From NCBI GenBank assembly GCA_946481585.1, contig CAMLOF010000024.1, forward strand, positions 1-19,256: a DNA stretch of 19,256 nt. The letters are read 5' to 3'. This document shows positions 1-7,132 of this stretch, piece by piece. The stretch's first letter is position 1. Each line of letters starts with the position of its first letter. The DNA comes from an uncultured Macromonas sp. Lineage in GTDB: Bacteria; Pseudomonadota; Gammaproteobacteria; Burkholderiales; Burkholderiaceae. The translations under genes were made by a program, and so were the position numbers. The notes under the pieces were generated by a model, which was not told the origin of the DNA, searched no databases, and saw only the letters and a program-made list of their open reading frames with translations.

Positions 1-67
1 TGCCGTGTGCCGCGCGTGAGGGAAGGACGATGAGACCGTAAAGTACCCAGTCCCCTTTTCTCCCCCG

Positions 68-97
68 AAGGCCACGGCTCACCCCCGTGGCCTTTTT
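68..97 (+). terminator. Intrinsic terminator of an upstream plus-strand gene
   Basis: A perfect 10-bp inverted repeat (AAGGCCACGG at 68-77, CCGTGGCCTT at 85-94) with a 7-nt loop runs into a T tract at 93-97. This is a textbook Rho-independent terminator. It implies a plus-strand gene ending before it; an open frame stopping at TGA 31-33 could be that gene's tail, but too little is in the window to say. The GTG at 87 lies inside the hairpin, so it cannot be a sensible start for the aminotransferase that follows. Confidence 0.88.
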
Positions 98-137
98 CTT
101 TGTCCCTTCGTTTTCTCAACCTGAAAGGCCTCATGTC

Positions 138-1367
138 ATGAAACCGCAGCCGCAACATCCGCCTCATTCCCACAAGCTCATGCCCATCACCGAGCGCCCC
201 GCCGACCTGTTCGTGCGCGGCGAAGGGGCCTGGCTGTGGGACGCGGCGGGGCGGCGCTATCTGGACTGGTTGCAAGGCTGGGCCGTCAACGCCTTGGGGC
301 ATTGCCCGCCCGTCATCACCCAGGCCCTGCTGGCGCAGTCACAAAAGCTGCTCACGCCCAGCCCGGCGCTGTACAACGAACCATCGCTGCAACTGGCCGC
401 GCGCCTGTGCGAGCTGACGGGCTTCGACCAGGTATTCTTCGGCAGCACGGGGGCCGAGGCGAACGAGGGGGCAATCAAGCTGGCGCGCAAGTGGGGGCGC
501 ACGCGGCGTGCAGGGGCGTTCGAGATCATCACCTTCGACAACGCCTTCCACGGGCGCAATCTGGCCACCATGGCCGCCAGCGGCAAGGCGGGCTGGGACC
601 AGCTCTTTCCGCCCAATGTGCCGGGCTTCGTCAAGGCGCGCCTCAACGACATCGAGTCGGTGCGGGCGACTGTGAACGAGCGCACGGCGGCCATCATGCT
701 GGAGCCGGTGCAGGGCGAGGCCGGGGTTCGGCCTGCCACGCGCGCCTTTCTGCGGGAGCTGCGCCAGTTGTGTGACGAGCGCGGCATGCTGCTCATCTTT
801 GACGAGGTGCAGACCGGCTGCGGCCGCCTGGGCGGACTGTTTGCCTTCCAGCACTTCGGCGTTACGCCAGACATTCTGACGCTTGGCAAGGGGTTGGGGG
901 GCGGGGTGCCCATTTCGGCCGTGCTGGCGCAGGCACATTGCAGCGTGTTCGAGCGTGGCGACCAAGGCGGCACCTACGCAGGCAACCCGCTGATGTGCGC
1001 GGTGAGCCTGGCGGTGCTTCAAGAATTGAGCAGTCCCGCGTTTCTGGCGCATGCCCGCGCAATGGGCCAGCAGCTGCGCGACGGCTTGGAAAATCTTGCG
1101 CAAAAGCACGGTTTGGGCGAGGTGCGTGGCGAAGGTTTGCTGCTCGCGCTGGAGCTGGGAGCAGAAATTGCGCCGCAAGTGGTGCACGCTTGCCGCGAGC
1201 GCGGCTTGCTGCTCAACGCAGCCCGGCCGCATTGCCTGCGCTTCATGCCCAGGCTGAACAGCACCGCTGAAGAAATCACGCTGGGGTTGGAGGTGCTCGA
1301 CGGCGTGCTGGACAACATCTTCGCCGGGGCAGAGGAAGAGGCAGGCCTGGCTCAGCCTTGCAAGTAG
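138..1367 (+). CDS. argD: Class-III PLP aminotransferase, acetylornithine transaminase-like
   Basis: A cytosolic pyridoxal-phosphate enzyme of 409 residues. The family transfers the delta-amino group between N-acetylornithine and 2-oxoglutarate in arginine synthesis. Visible motifs in order are GSTGAEANEGAIKLAR (PLP phosphate loop), FDNAFHGRN, EPVQGEAGV, FDEVQTGCGR with the PLP-ring aspartate at D222, and TLGKGLGGG with the Schiff-base lysine at K251; GGTYAGNPL follows. The length suits the family. ATG at 138 is chosen because AAAGG lies about 9 nt upstream, and the frame's earlier GTG at 87 sits inside a terminator. The gene stands alone; its end overlaps the convergent hemerythrin gene by 16 bp. 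No other arginine gene is nearby, so a paralogue acting on another omega-amino acid remains possible. The fold is certain, the substrate less so. Confidence 0.82.
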   Translation: MKPQPQHPPHSHKLMPITERPADLFVRGEGAWLWDAAGRRYLDWLQGWAVNALGHCPPVITQALLAQSQKLLTPSPALYNEPSLQLAARLCELTGFDQVFFGSTGAEANEGAIKLARKWGRTRRAGAFEIITFDNAFHGRNLATMAASGKAGWDQLFPPNVPGFVKARLNDIESVRATVNERTAAIMLEPVQGEAGVRPATRAFLRELRQLCDERGMLLIFDEVQTGCGRLGGLFAFQHFGVTPDILTLGKGLGGGVPISAVLAQAHCSVFERGDQGGTYAGNPLMCAVSLAVLQELSSPAFLAHARAMGQQLRDGLENLAQKHGLGEVRGEGLLLALELGAEIAPQVVHACRERGLLLNAARPHCLRFMPRLNSTAEEITLGLEVLDGVLDNIFAGAEEEAGLAQPCK

Positions 1368-1750
1368 CCCTTCACCGGCATGTCCGTCTCGGCAAGGTGG
1401 TGGCCCATGAAGTGCTCCACGTAGCGCGCCAGCCCAGCCTTGTCGAACCAGCCATCGCGGGCCTGCGTCAGCCACTGCTGCAACTCGCCTTCCACCCGGC
1501 GGTGAATGGCGCGGTGCTGTTCCAGCGTGGGGCAGTTGTGGCTGGCCAGCAACTCTTCCTCCAGCGCGTCGTGCCGCCGCGACATGCCGAGCATCTCTTC
1601 CAGCAGGTTGACGGCATGCTCGGGGTGCCATAGCGAATCCCGAAGTGTTCCCAGGAGTTCGTTGGCGGTTTCTATGAGCATGATGTGCTGCTCGTCCAGC
1701 ACGGCGTTGTGCACACTCAAGCTGGGGGACCACTTCGGTATGTGAGGCAT
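1352..1750 (-). CDS. Bacteriohemerythrin (non-haem di-iron oxygen-binding protein)
   Basis: A single-domain hemerythrin of 132 residues. It should be a four-helix bundle that binds O2 reversibly at a di-iron site, for oxygen storage, delivery or sensing in the cytosol. All seven iron ligands of the bacterial family can be placed: H22 in DEQH, H60 and E64 in HDALEE, H79 and H83 in HRAIH, and H118 and D123 in HHLAETD. Their spacing is close to that of Methylococcus bacteriohemerythrin. ATG at 1750 is preferred over GTG at 1756 because GGGAG (1760-1756) sits 5 nt before the ATG and would overlap the GTG. The gene is divergent from a chemoreceptor, and its 3' end overlaps the aminotransferase by 16 bp. 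Hemerythrins often accompany chemotaxis and c-di-GMP genes, which suggests a role in oxygen-linked behaviour. Confidence 0.93.
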   Translation of the reverse strand: MPHIPKWSPSLSVHNAVLDEQHIMLIETANELLGTLRDSLWHPEHAVNLLEEMLGMSRRHDALEEELLASHNCPTLEQHRAIHRRVEGELQQWLTQARDGWFDKAGLARYVEHFMGHHLAETDMPVKGYLQG

Positions 1751-1903
1751 CGGCACTCCCGTGGTAACGGCCAGCCGCGTTTTTACCGCATTCCTGGAAC
1801 AAATGCATGAAAACCCCCGGGGGTCTTTCCAATATGCGTTCTGACGGTAAAAATGACGACACGGCAGGGAGTCATGTCTTGCAACCGTCCAAAGGCTACG
1901 GAT
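1751..1903. promoter_or_regulatory. Divergent control region with a 12-bp perfect palindrome
   Basis: This is the gap between the start of the hemerythrin gene (minus) and the start of the chemoreceptor gene (plus), and both promoters should lie here. It holds the perfect palindrome ACCCCCGGGGGT at about 1814-1825, which could be a protein-binding site. I saw no convincing sigma-70 or flagellar sigma-28 promoter pair on either strand, so no promoter is called. Confidence 0.4.
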
Positions 1904-3739
1904 ATGAACCTGTTCGCGCGTCTCTCTCTCAAGGCTCGCCTCATCGTCACGACCGCCGTCCTGGTGGTGCTGGGCGTTGCAGCCGTTTCGGCCTTCAACG
2001 TCTTCTCGGTCCGTGGCTCGTCCATGCAGACCTTGACCGACAGCACCAGAGCCTTGGCCGACGCCAGGGCTGCAGGCATGGCCGAGTGGGCCAAGTCGCG
2101 CGTGGCTGCGGTGCGTTCGCTTGAACCGGCCACGGCGCTCGCAGATCCTTTGCCCGCATTGGTGCAGGCCGCCGTAGGGGGCGGGTTTGACACGGCCTAC
2201 ATAGGCTACGCCAACAAGACAGCCATTTTTTCGTCACCCCAGAACCTGCCTGCAGACTGGGACCCCACGGCCAGGCCCTGGTACAAGCTTGCTGAAAGCA
2301 CCAGCGGCGTTGCGTTGACCGACCCCTACGTGGACGCGGGTAGCAAGAAGCTGGTCATCACCTTCGCCATGGCAGTGAAAAATGCGGGGCAAACCACGGC
2401 GGTAGCTGCGGCAGACATGTTCATGGACGTGGTGGCCGAGAGCGTGACAGCGATCCGGCCCACGCCGTCCAGTGACGCATTCGTTGTCTCGCGTGACGGC
2501 AAGGTGCTGGTCCACGCCAATCTGGAAATGGTGTTGAAGGAGGCTACAGCCCTTTCGGCCGATTTGACGCCAGCAACGATCGTGGCCATGGCAGGTAGCG
2601 GTGAGCTCACTCCCGTGTCCATGGGCGCCGAGGCCCGTTTGCTGTTGGCGCGGCCCATTGCTGGCACGCCCTGGCTGCTCGTGGTCAATCTGCACCGGGG
2701 TGAGGCGTTGGCCAGCGTGACGAGGCTCCTTCTCGCCTCTGTCATTGGCGGGGTGGCTGTGGCAGTCGTCAGTGTGTTGGTGGCCGCTGCTGTGGTGGCC
2801 AGGTCAATGGCCGGGCTCGGGCGGTTGGAGCGCGCCATGAACGACGTGGCTTCCGGCGACGGCGACCTCACGCGCAGACTGCAGATCGACGGCCGCGATG
2901 AACTGGCACGCATTGCAGATGCCTTCAACCGGTTTGTCGAGAAAATCCGGCTGACCCTCGTCGACATCCGCCAGACCAGCCAATCCGTCCATCAGGCGTC
3001 GGAAGAAATCGCCACCGGAAACCACGACCTGTCGTCCCGCACGGAACACACCGCTTCCAACCTGCAGGAAACCGCCTCCACGATGGAGGAGATGACCAGC
3101 GCCGTCACCCAGTCCGCGCAGACGGCCACGCAAGCCAACCAGATTGCCGCTCACGCCGCACAGTCGGCGGCCCGTGGCGGTGCCGTGGTGGAACGCGTCG
3201 TCGTCAGCATGGACGACATTTCCAGCAGCTCACGCAAGATCAGCGACATCATCGCAGTCATCGACGGCATCGCCTTCCAGACCAACATACTGGCACTCAA
3301 CGCTGCGGTGGAAGCGGCCCGTGCGGGTGAGCAGGGGCGTGGCTTTGCCGTGGTGGCGGGCGAGGTCCGTACCCTAGCCCAGCGCAGCGCCGAAGCCGCC
3401 AAAGAGATCAAGACCCTGATCGAGGGCTCGGTTCGGGCCGTGGAGGCTGGCGCCGGGCTGGTGTCGCAAACAGGCGAGGCCATGCGCGACATCGTGGCCA
3501 ATGTGGAAAAGGTCGCGCAGATGATGCATGACATCGCAGCCGCAGCCAACGAGCAGAAGGCGGGCATCACCCAGGTGAGTGATGCCGTCACCAATCTGGA
3601 CCAGATGACCCAGCAGAACGCTGCCCTGGTGGAGCAGAGCGCGGCTGCAGCCTCCAGCCTCAAGGACCAGGCGCAGCACCTGGCGCAGACCGTGGCCCAG
3701 TTCAAGCTTGGAGAGAACCTGCCCGCCCTGTCGTCCTGA
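1904..3739 (+). CDS. Methyl-accepting chemotaxis protein with a dCache-type sensor
   Basis: A transmembrane chemoreceptor of 611 residues that signals to CheA/CheW. In order: TM1 (about 13-33); a periplasmic Cache domain (about 34-270); TM2 (about 274-299); HAMP (about 299-350); and a methylation and signalling coiled coil whose hairpin tip carries [20 protein letters not shown] and [17 protein letters not shown] near 455-500. There is no CheR-docking pentapeptide at the C-terminus. The Cache domain has R124, W126, Y127, Y142 and D171 with the spacing of the amino-acid-binding dCache_1 motif, with W119 where Tyr is usual, so an amino acid ligand is likely. ATG at 1904 has AAAGG 8 nt upstream; earlier in-frame ATGs at 1853 and 1874 have no well-placed site. 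The gene is divergent from the hemerythrin gene and ends 26-30 nt before a c-di-GMP riboswitch. Confidence 0.93.
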   Translation: MNLFARLSLKARLIVTTAVLVVLGVAAVSAFNVFSVRGSSMQTLTDSTRALADARAAGMAEWAKSRVAAVRSLEPATALADPLPALVQAAVGGGFDTAYIGYANKTAIFSSPQNLPADWDPTARPWYKLAESTSGVALTDPYVDAGSKKLVITFAMAVKNAGQTTAVAAADMFMDVVAESVTAIRPTPSSDAFVVSRDGKVLVHANLEMVLKEATALSADLTPATIVAMAGSGELTPVSMGAEARLLLARPIAGTPWLLVVNLHRGEALASVTRLLLASVIGGVAVAVVSVLVAAAVVARSMAGLGRLERAMNDVASGDGDLTRRLQIDGRDELARIADAFNRFVEKIRLTLVDIRQTSQSVHQASEEIATGNHDLSSRTEHTASNLQETASTMEEMTSAVTQSAQTATQANQIAAHAAQSAARGGAVVERVVVSMDDISSSSRKISDIIAVIDGIAFQTNILALNAAVEAARAGEQGRGFAVVAGEVRTLAQRSAEAAKEIKTLIEGSVRAVEAGAGLVSQTGEAMRDIVANVEKVAQMMHDIAAAANEQKAGITQVSDAVTNLDQMTQQNAALVEQSAAAASSLKDQAQHLAQTVAQFKLGENLPALSS

Positions 3740-3765
3740 TGTGTTCGAGCAGAACTCTCTGGCTA

Positions 3766-3856
3766 GAATGCAACCGTTGGCACACCTGCGCGCGAGCCAG
3801 GGTCGCAAAGCCTCCGGTCTTCGGTTCGGTACCTGAAGATAGCGGGGTTGCCGGTA
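3766..3856 (+). promoter_or_regulatory. Cyclic di-GMP-I riboswitch (GEMM-I)
   Basis: The segment matches the c-di-GMP-I aptamer in order and spacing. P1 is GCAACC (3770-3775) paired with GGTTGC (3846-3851). GGCACACC starts the next stem, which closes on a GCGA tetraloop and CAGG. Then comes the conserved block GGTCGCAAAGCCTCCGG (3801-3817; the V. cholerae Vc2 aptamer has GGGACGCAAAGCCTCCGG). The third stem is TCTTC (3818-3822) with GAAGA (3835-3839), followed by TAGCGGGGTTGCCGG (3840-3854; Vc2 has TAGCGGGGTTACCGA). The aptamer lies between the chemoreceptor stop and a GGDEF-EAL gene, so it should tune a c-di-GMP enzyme by its own second messenger. No terminator follows the aptamer, which favours translational control. 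Whether ligand turns expression on or off cannot be read from the sequence. Confidence 0.93.
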
Positions 3857-3909
3857 GCTCTGGCACCGAAACCACACGGCATGTGGGCATTGAAGGCAGG
3901 GAGAAAAGC

Positions 3910-3942
3910 ATGTTTGTCCGTCTGGGAATTGCGGCGTGGTGA
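3910..3942 (+). CDS. Putative ten-residue leader peptide between riboswitch and GGDEF-EAL gene
   Basis: A minimal ORF encodes MFVRLGIAAW. Its ATG at 3910 follows AGGGAG (3898-3903) by 6 nt, the best ribosome binding site in this region. Its TGA stop (3940-3942) overlaps the ATG (3942-3944) of the large GGDEF-EAL gene as TGATG, the classic arrangement for translational coupling. The large gene has only a poor site of its own: GGGA at 3924-3927, 14 nt before the ATG at 3942. The ORF follows the riboswitch aptamer by about 55 nt, so the riboswitch may act on this start and control the downstream gene through coupling. The peptide could equally be only a ribosome landing device. I know of no family for it. 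Confidence 0.5.
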   Translation: MFVRLGIAAW

Positions 3943-6338
3943 TGGACGTGTCCGTCGATTCCGCATCGCTCATACGCGAACTTGGCTTCAATGCCGGGTT
4001 GATCGCATTGCTGGCGGCCACTTATGGGCTTGCACTGTCGCCTTCCGCCCACCCGAATGCTGCTGTGCGGCGGGTCCGCAACCACTTCCTTTTCCTTCTG
4101 GGTGGGGTGTTGTTCGGTGTCGTGGGCATCGTTGCCATGATGGCGCCCGTGGAGATGTTCCCGGGTGTCTACCTCGATTCCAAATCCATCATCGTCACGC
4201 TGGCAGGTGCCTACCTGCCGTTTGGTCCGGCGGCGCTGGCTGCGGCCGTGGTTGGCGTGGCCCGTGTAGGCATGGGCGGAGCGGGCGTGCTGGCAGGGGT
4301 GGTGTCGGTTCTGCTGACCGTCACCATGGGCATGGCCTGGCGCCATTGGCGACCGCGTCTGGACCGTCGCCTGGGGCACGGCCTTTCTCAGCCCGTATGG
4401 CTCTTGAGTCTGGGGCTGTGCGGGTCGCTGGTGGCTATCTTCAGCATGTCCTTGTTGCCAGCAGAGGCTCGCGCAGTGGTGCTTCCGGCCATGGTGCTGC
4501 CCGCCTTCGTCATCTTTCCTGGGGCCATCGTTGTTTTTGGCGTCTTGTTCGACAGCTTGCTCAGGTTGCGCAAGCGCGAAGCGGTTTTGCGCCAGGCCTT
4601 GCAAGATGCGCAGCAGGCGGCAAGCCTCTTTCTCCACAGCCGCGACGGCATCGTTTTCCTGTCGCCAGACCGAACCATCCTCGACGCCAACCCGGCTTTC
4701 TGCGAGATGAATGGCTACACCCGCGACGAGCTGTTGGGCAAGCCCAGCGAAATGATCCGCGTCGACAGCGAGGAAGCCGAGGTGCTGTTCAACCGCATCA
4801 TCGACAAGGTTCGCCAAGACGGGCGCTGGCAGGGCGAGATCATGCGCAGGCGCAAGAACGGCGAGGTGTACGTGGCCGATGTCACCTTTGACGTGTTCTT
4901 TGCGCCAGACGGTTCCGTGCAGCAGTGGGTATCCATCAGCCGTGACACCACAGAACAAAAGCGCCACGCCGAGGAAGTTGCCAGAGCGGCCAGTTTTGAC
5001 CCGCTTTCAGGCTTGCCCAACCGCCGCCTGTTGATGCAGGAATTGCAGGCCTGCGTGAACGGGCCTCATCAAGGCGACCGCCCCGTGGGCGTTTGCGTGC
5101 TGGACGTGGATGACTTCAAGGGCGTGAATGACCGCCTGGGCTTTGCCAAGGGCGATGCCATTCTTCGGGAATTGGCTGCGCGCATCAAAACCTGCCTGCG
5201 CGACGGTGACATGGTGGGGCGCGTGGGTGGCGACGAGTTTGTGCTGATCCTGACCCAATGCGAAAACCCCAGTGGCGTCATTGACCAGCTGGAGCAGGTG
5301 CGCCACTGCCTGCGCCAGCCGCTGGCCGTGGAAGGGGGCGAGCTCAAACTGTCTTCCAGTGTCGGGGTGACGTTCTACCCGGCAGACCATTCAGACGGCG
5401 ACACCCTGTTGCGCCACGCGGATCTGGCCATGTTCCATGCGAAGGAAAAAGGCAAGGACCGCATCTACGTGTTTGATGCACAGCGTGACGTCAAGGCGCA
5501 GGAACGGCGGGAGTCGGTCAGGCGCATCGAGCAGGCCCTTGAGGTTGACGAGATGGTGCTGTACTTCCAGCCCAAGGTGCGTCTGGCCGATGGCGCCGTC
5601 GTTGGTGCCGAGACACTCATCCGCTGGCGCCACCCGGAGCGCGGTGTGCTGGCGCCGGGTGTCTTCCTGGGGGCCATCCACGGAACGCAAGTGGCGCAGA
5701 AGTTGGACTATTGGGTGATGCGCCAGGCACTGGCCTGCGGCCACGCATGGCTTCAGCTGGGGGTGCATTTGCCCGTGAGCGTGAACCTGTCAGTGGCCAC
5801 GCTGGTGGAGCCGCGCTTCCTCGTCGAGGTGCGCAAGCTGCTCAAGACCTATCCCGATCTGCCGCGCAACTTCCTGGAAATCGAGCTGCTCGAATCCGAC
5901 ACCATGGACGACCTGACCATGGTCGATTTCGTCATCCAGGATCTGGCGCAGATGGGCGTGCTCTGTTCGATCGACGATTTCGGCACGGGCTATTCATCGC
6001 TCACCTACCTGCAACGCCTGTCCGCGCAGTCGATCAAGATCGACCAGTCCTTTGTGCGCGACATGTTGGAAAACCCGAAAGACCGCGCCTTGGTGCAGGG
6101 CGTCATCGGGCTGGCCAAGGCCTTCGACCGCCAGGTGGTGGCCGAAGGCGTGGAGACGGCCGCACACGCGGCAACGCTCAACGAGATGGGGTGCGATGTG
6201 TTGCAGGGCTATGGCGTTGCGCGGCCCATGCCGGTTGAGCAATTGCTGCCCTGGCTGGCCGCGTGGCAGATGCCCGATGCCTTCGTGCCGCCCTCGGTGC
6301 GCGAAGCGGTGGATGCTCTGGTCAAGCGCGTGGGTTGA
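3942..6338 (+). CDS. Membrane 5TM-PAS-GGDEF-EAL c-di-GMP turnover protein
   Basis: A protein of about 798 residues. The N-terminus has several hydrophobic segments (about 9-31, 45-70 and on to about 205) resembling the 5TM LytS-type sensor. A PAS domain (about 226-340) follows, with ANPAFCEMNGYTRDELLGK. The GGDEF domain (about 353-515) has intact GGDEF (429-433) and an intact inhibitory I-site, RDGD at 420-423. The EAL domain (about 535-785) has ETL instead of EAL, but E557 remains, as do VNLS, ELLES, DDFGTGYSSL (D678, D679), KIDQSF, AEGVET and QGY. All metal and catalytic positions of active phosphodiesterases thus appear present, and both activities are possible. The start is ATG 3942 by coupling to the leader ORF, or GTG 3936, which GGGA precedes by 8 nt. 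A c-di-GMP-I riboswitch lies upstream. Membrane sensing of an unknown cue is inferred. Confidence 0.93.
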   Translation: MDVSVDSASLIRELGFNAGLIALLAATYGLALSPSAHPNAAVRRVRNHFLFLLGGVLFGVVGIVAMMAPVEMFPGVYLDSKSIIVTLAGAYLPFGPAALAAAVVGVARVGMGGAGVLAGVVSVLLTVTMGMAWRHWRPRLDRRLGHGLSQPVWLLSLGLCGSLVAIFSMSLLPAEARAVVLPAMVLPAFVIFPGAIVVFGVLFDSLLRLRKREAVLRQALQDAQQAASLFLHSRDGIVFLSPDRTILDANPAFCEMNGYTRDELLGKPSEMIRVDSEEAEVLFNRIIDKVRQDGRWQGEIMRRRKNGEVYVADVTFDVFFAPDGSVQQWVSISRDTTEQKRHAEEVARAASFDPLSGLPNRRLLMQELQACVNGPHQGDRPVGVCVLDVDDFKGVNDRLGFAKGDAILRELAARIKTCLRDGDMVGRVGGDEFVLILTQCENPSGVIDQLEQVRHCLRQPLAVEGGELKLSSSVGVTFYPADHSDGDTLLRHADLAMFHAKEKGKDRIYVFDAQRDVKAQERRESVRRIEQALEVDEMVLYFQPKVRLADGAVVGAETLIRWRHPERGVLAPGVFLGAIHGTQVAQKLDYWVMRQALACGHAWLQLGVHLPVSVNLSVATLVEPRFLVEVRKLLKTYPDLPRNFLEIELLESDTMDDLTMVDFVIQDLAQMGVLCSIDDFGTGYSSLTYLQRLSAQSIKIDQSFVRDMLENPKDRALVQGVIGLAKAFDRQVVAEGVETAAHAATLNEMGCDVLQGYGVARPMPVEQLLPWLAAWQMPDAFVPPSVREAVDALVKRVG

Positions 6339-6356
6339 GTGCTGAGGGCAAGGCGC

Positions 6357-6884
6357 TCATGCGTCTGGCCCAGTCAGCCCCAGTTTCTTGAACGCCATGC
6401 TGCACAGCGTGCCCACCAGGCGCAGCACGTTCACGTCGTCATCGCTCCATTCCCGTATGCCGCCCACCTGCTCGCAGCAGAAAAGCCCGTAAGGCTCGCC
6501 CAACACATTGATGCCCACGTCGAGCAGGCTGTGGATGTCGTTGGGTGCGAAATACAACTCGTTGAAACAACTGGTGGCTGGATGCAGGCGAGCGTGGCTT
6601 GCCACGATCAGGCTCTCCTCGTGCATGGCCTGAAAGTAGGGGGCGAAGTCACGTTCGTGCAGCGTTTGCCCGTGGCTGTGGGTCGAGTTGGCGGTTTCGT
6701 AAAGGTTGAGACAGACCACGCTCTCGCAATTGGCTGACGTATAGCGCCAAAGGCTGGTGCGGCTGCAACCGAGAAGCGCCGAAATGGTCTGCGTCAGACC
6801 CTGGTAGAAAACATCGGGGCTGATGTTGCCTCGGATGGCTTCGTTGGCAAGGTCGGTGACCTTGTTCTTGTAGACGGTCTGCAT
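6357..6884 (-). CDS. Stand-alone GAF-domain protein
   Basis: A small cytosolic protein of 175 residues made of one GAF domain (about 10-165), a fold that binds small ligands, haem or nucleotides or simply mediates signalling. The sequence QTISALLGCSRTSLWRYT followed later by LLDVGINVLGEPYGLFCCEQ and REWSDDDVNVLRLVGTLCS is typical of GAF. There is no output domain. ATG at 6884 is chosen for lack of evidence for the upstream TTG at 6902; neither has a clear ribosome binding site. A GATAAT hexamer (minus strand, 6924-6919) could be a -10 element. The gene is convergent with the GGDEF-EAL gene (18 bp between stops) and divergent from the cyclase operon, so it is probably part of the same signalling neighbourhood. 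The ligand is unknown. Confidence 0.82.
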   Translation of the reverse strand: MQTVYKNKVTDLANEAIRGNISPDVFYQGLTQTISALLGCSRTSLWRYTSANCESVVCLNLYETANSTHSHGQTLHERDFAPYFQAMHEESLIVASHARLHPATSCFNELYFAPNDIHSLLDVGINVLGEPYGLFCCEQVGGIREWSDDDVNVLRLVGTLCSMAFKKLGLTGPDA

Positions 6885-7018
6885 GACGGAGCGGTGGCGC
6901 AATTCGGCGATGTAAGGAATTATCAGCCGGGTGACAGTTTAAAAGCGATTTGGATGGCAAGTATCACTTTTTTGCAGTGTTTCTGGTCTGGTTCAGCGAC
7001 AAAGGCGGGTTCGCGACG

Positions 7019-7119
7019 CAAAAATGGGCGTTGGAACGTGTCAAAATGTTAATACACGCGCTTTTGCAGTCGCAAGATTGGTAGTTGATTGCAGGGGTCT
7101 GCACGCAAGCCCATTTTTG
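7019..7119 (+). repeat. Long-range inverted repeat in the cyclase operon leader
   Basis: CAAAAATGGGC (7019-7029) is exactly complementary to GCCCATTTTTG (7109-7119). With one bulged G the pairing extends through TTG/CAA to 14 bp. The arms enclose about 79 nt and smaller hairpins such as TTGC/GCAA around 7064-7075. The right arm ends at the first base of the GAGGA ribosome binding site (7119-7123) of the cyclase gene, so in RNA this stem could affect access to that site. Whether transcription starts upstream of the left arm is not known. Confidence 0.5.
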
Positions 7120-7132
7120 AGGACGTCGTCGG

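Noticed and set aside
87..137. In-frame GTG at 87 as start of the aminotransferase
   Set aside because: It lies in the right arm of a terminator hairpin and has no ribosome binding site; ATG 138 has one.
3764..3769. TAGAAT as a -10 promoter element for the GGDEF-EAL gene
   Set aside because: A good hexamer, but transcription would start near 3776, inside the aptamer after the 5' strand of P1, and the -35 match is poor. It stays possible only if the riboswitch is not used.
3739..3909. Open frame from ATG 3739 leading into the ten-residue leader ORF
   Set aside because: This stretch is the riboswitch aptamer; the translated sequence looks non-protein-like, and only the last ten codons have a good binding site.
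3848..4891. 347-codon open frame on the plus strand overlapping the GGDEF-EAL gene
   Set aside because: Alternate-frame shadow, Arg- and Gly-rich and without recognisable motifs.
3702..4967. 421-codon open frame on the minus strand across the riboswitch and GGDEF-EAL 5' region
   Set aside because: Antisense shadow in GC-rich DNA, His- and Gln-rich with no domain; the plus strand encodes a clear protein and RNA.
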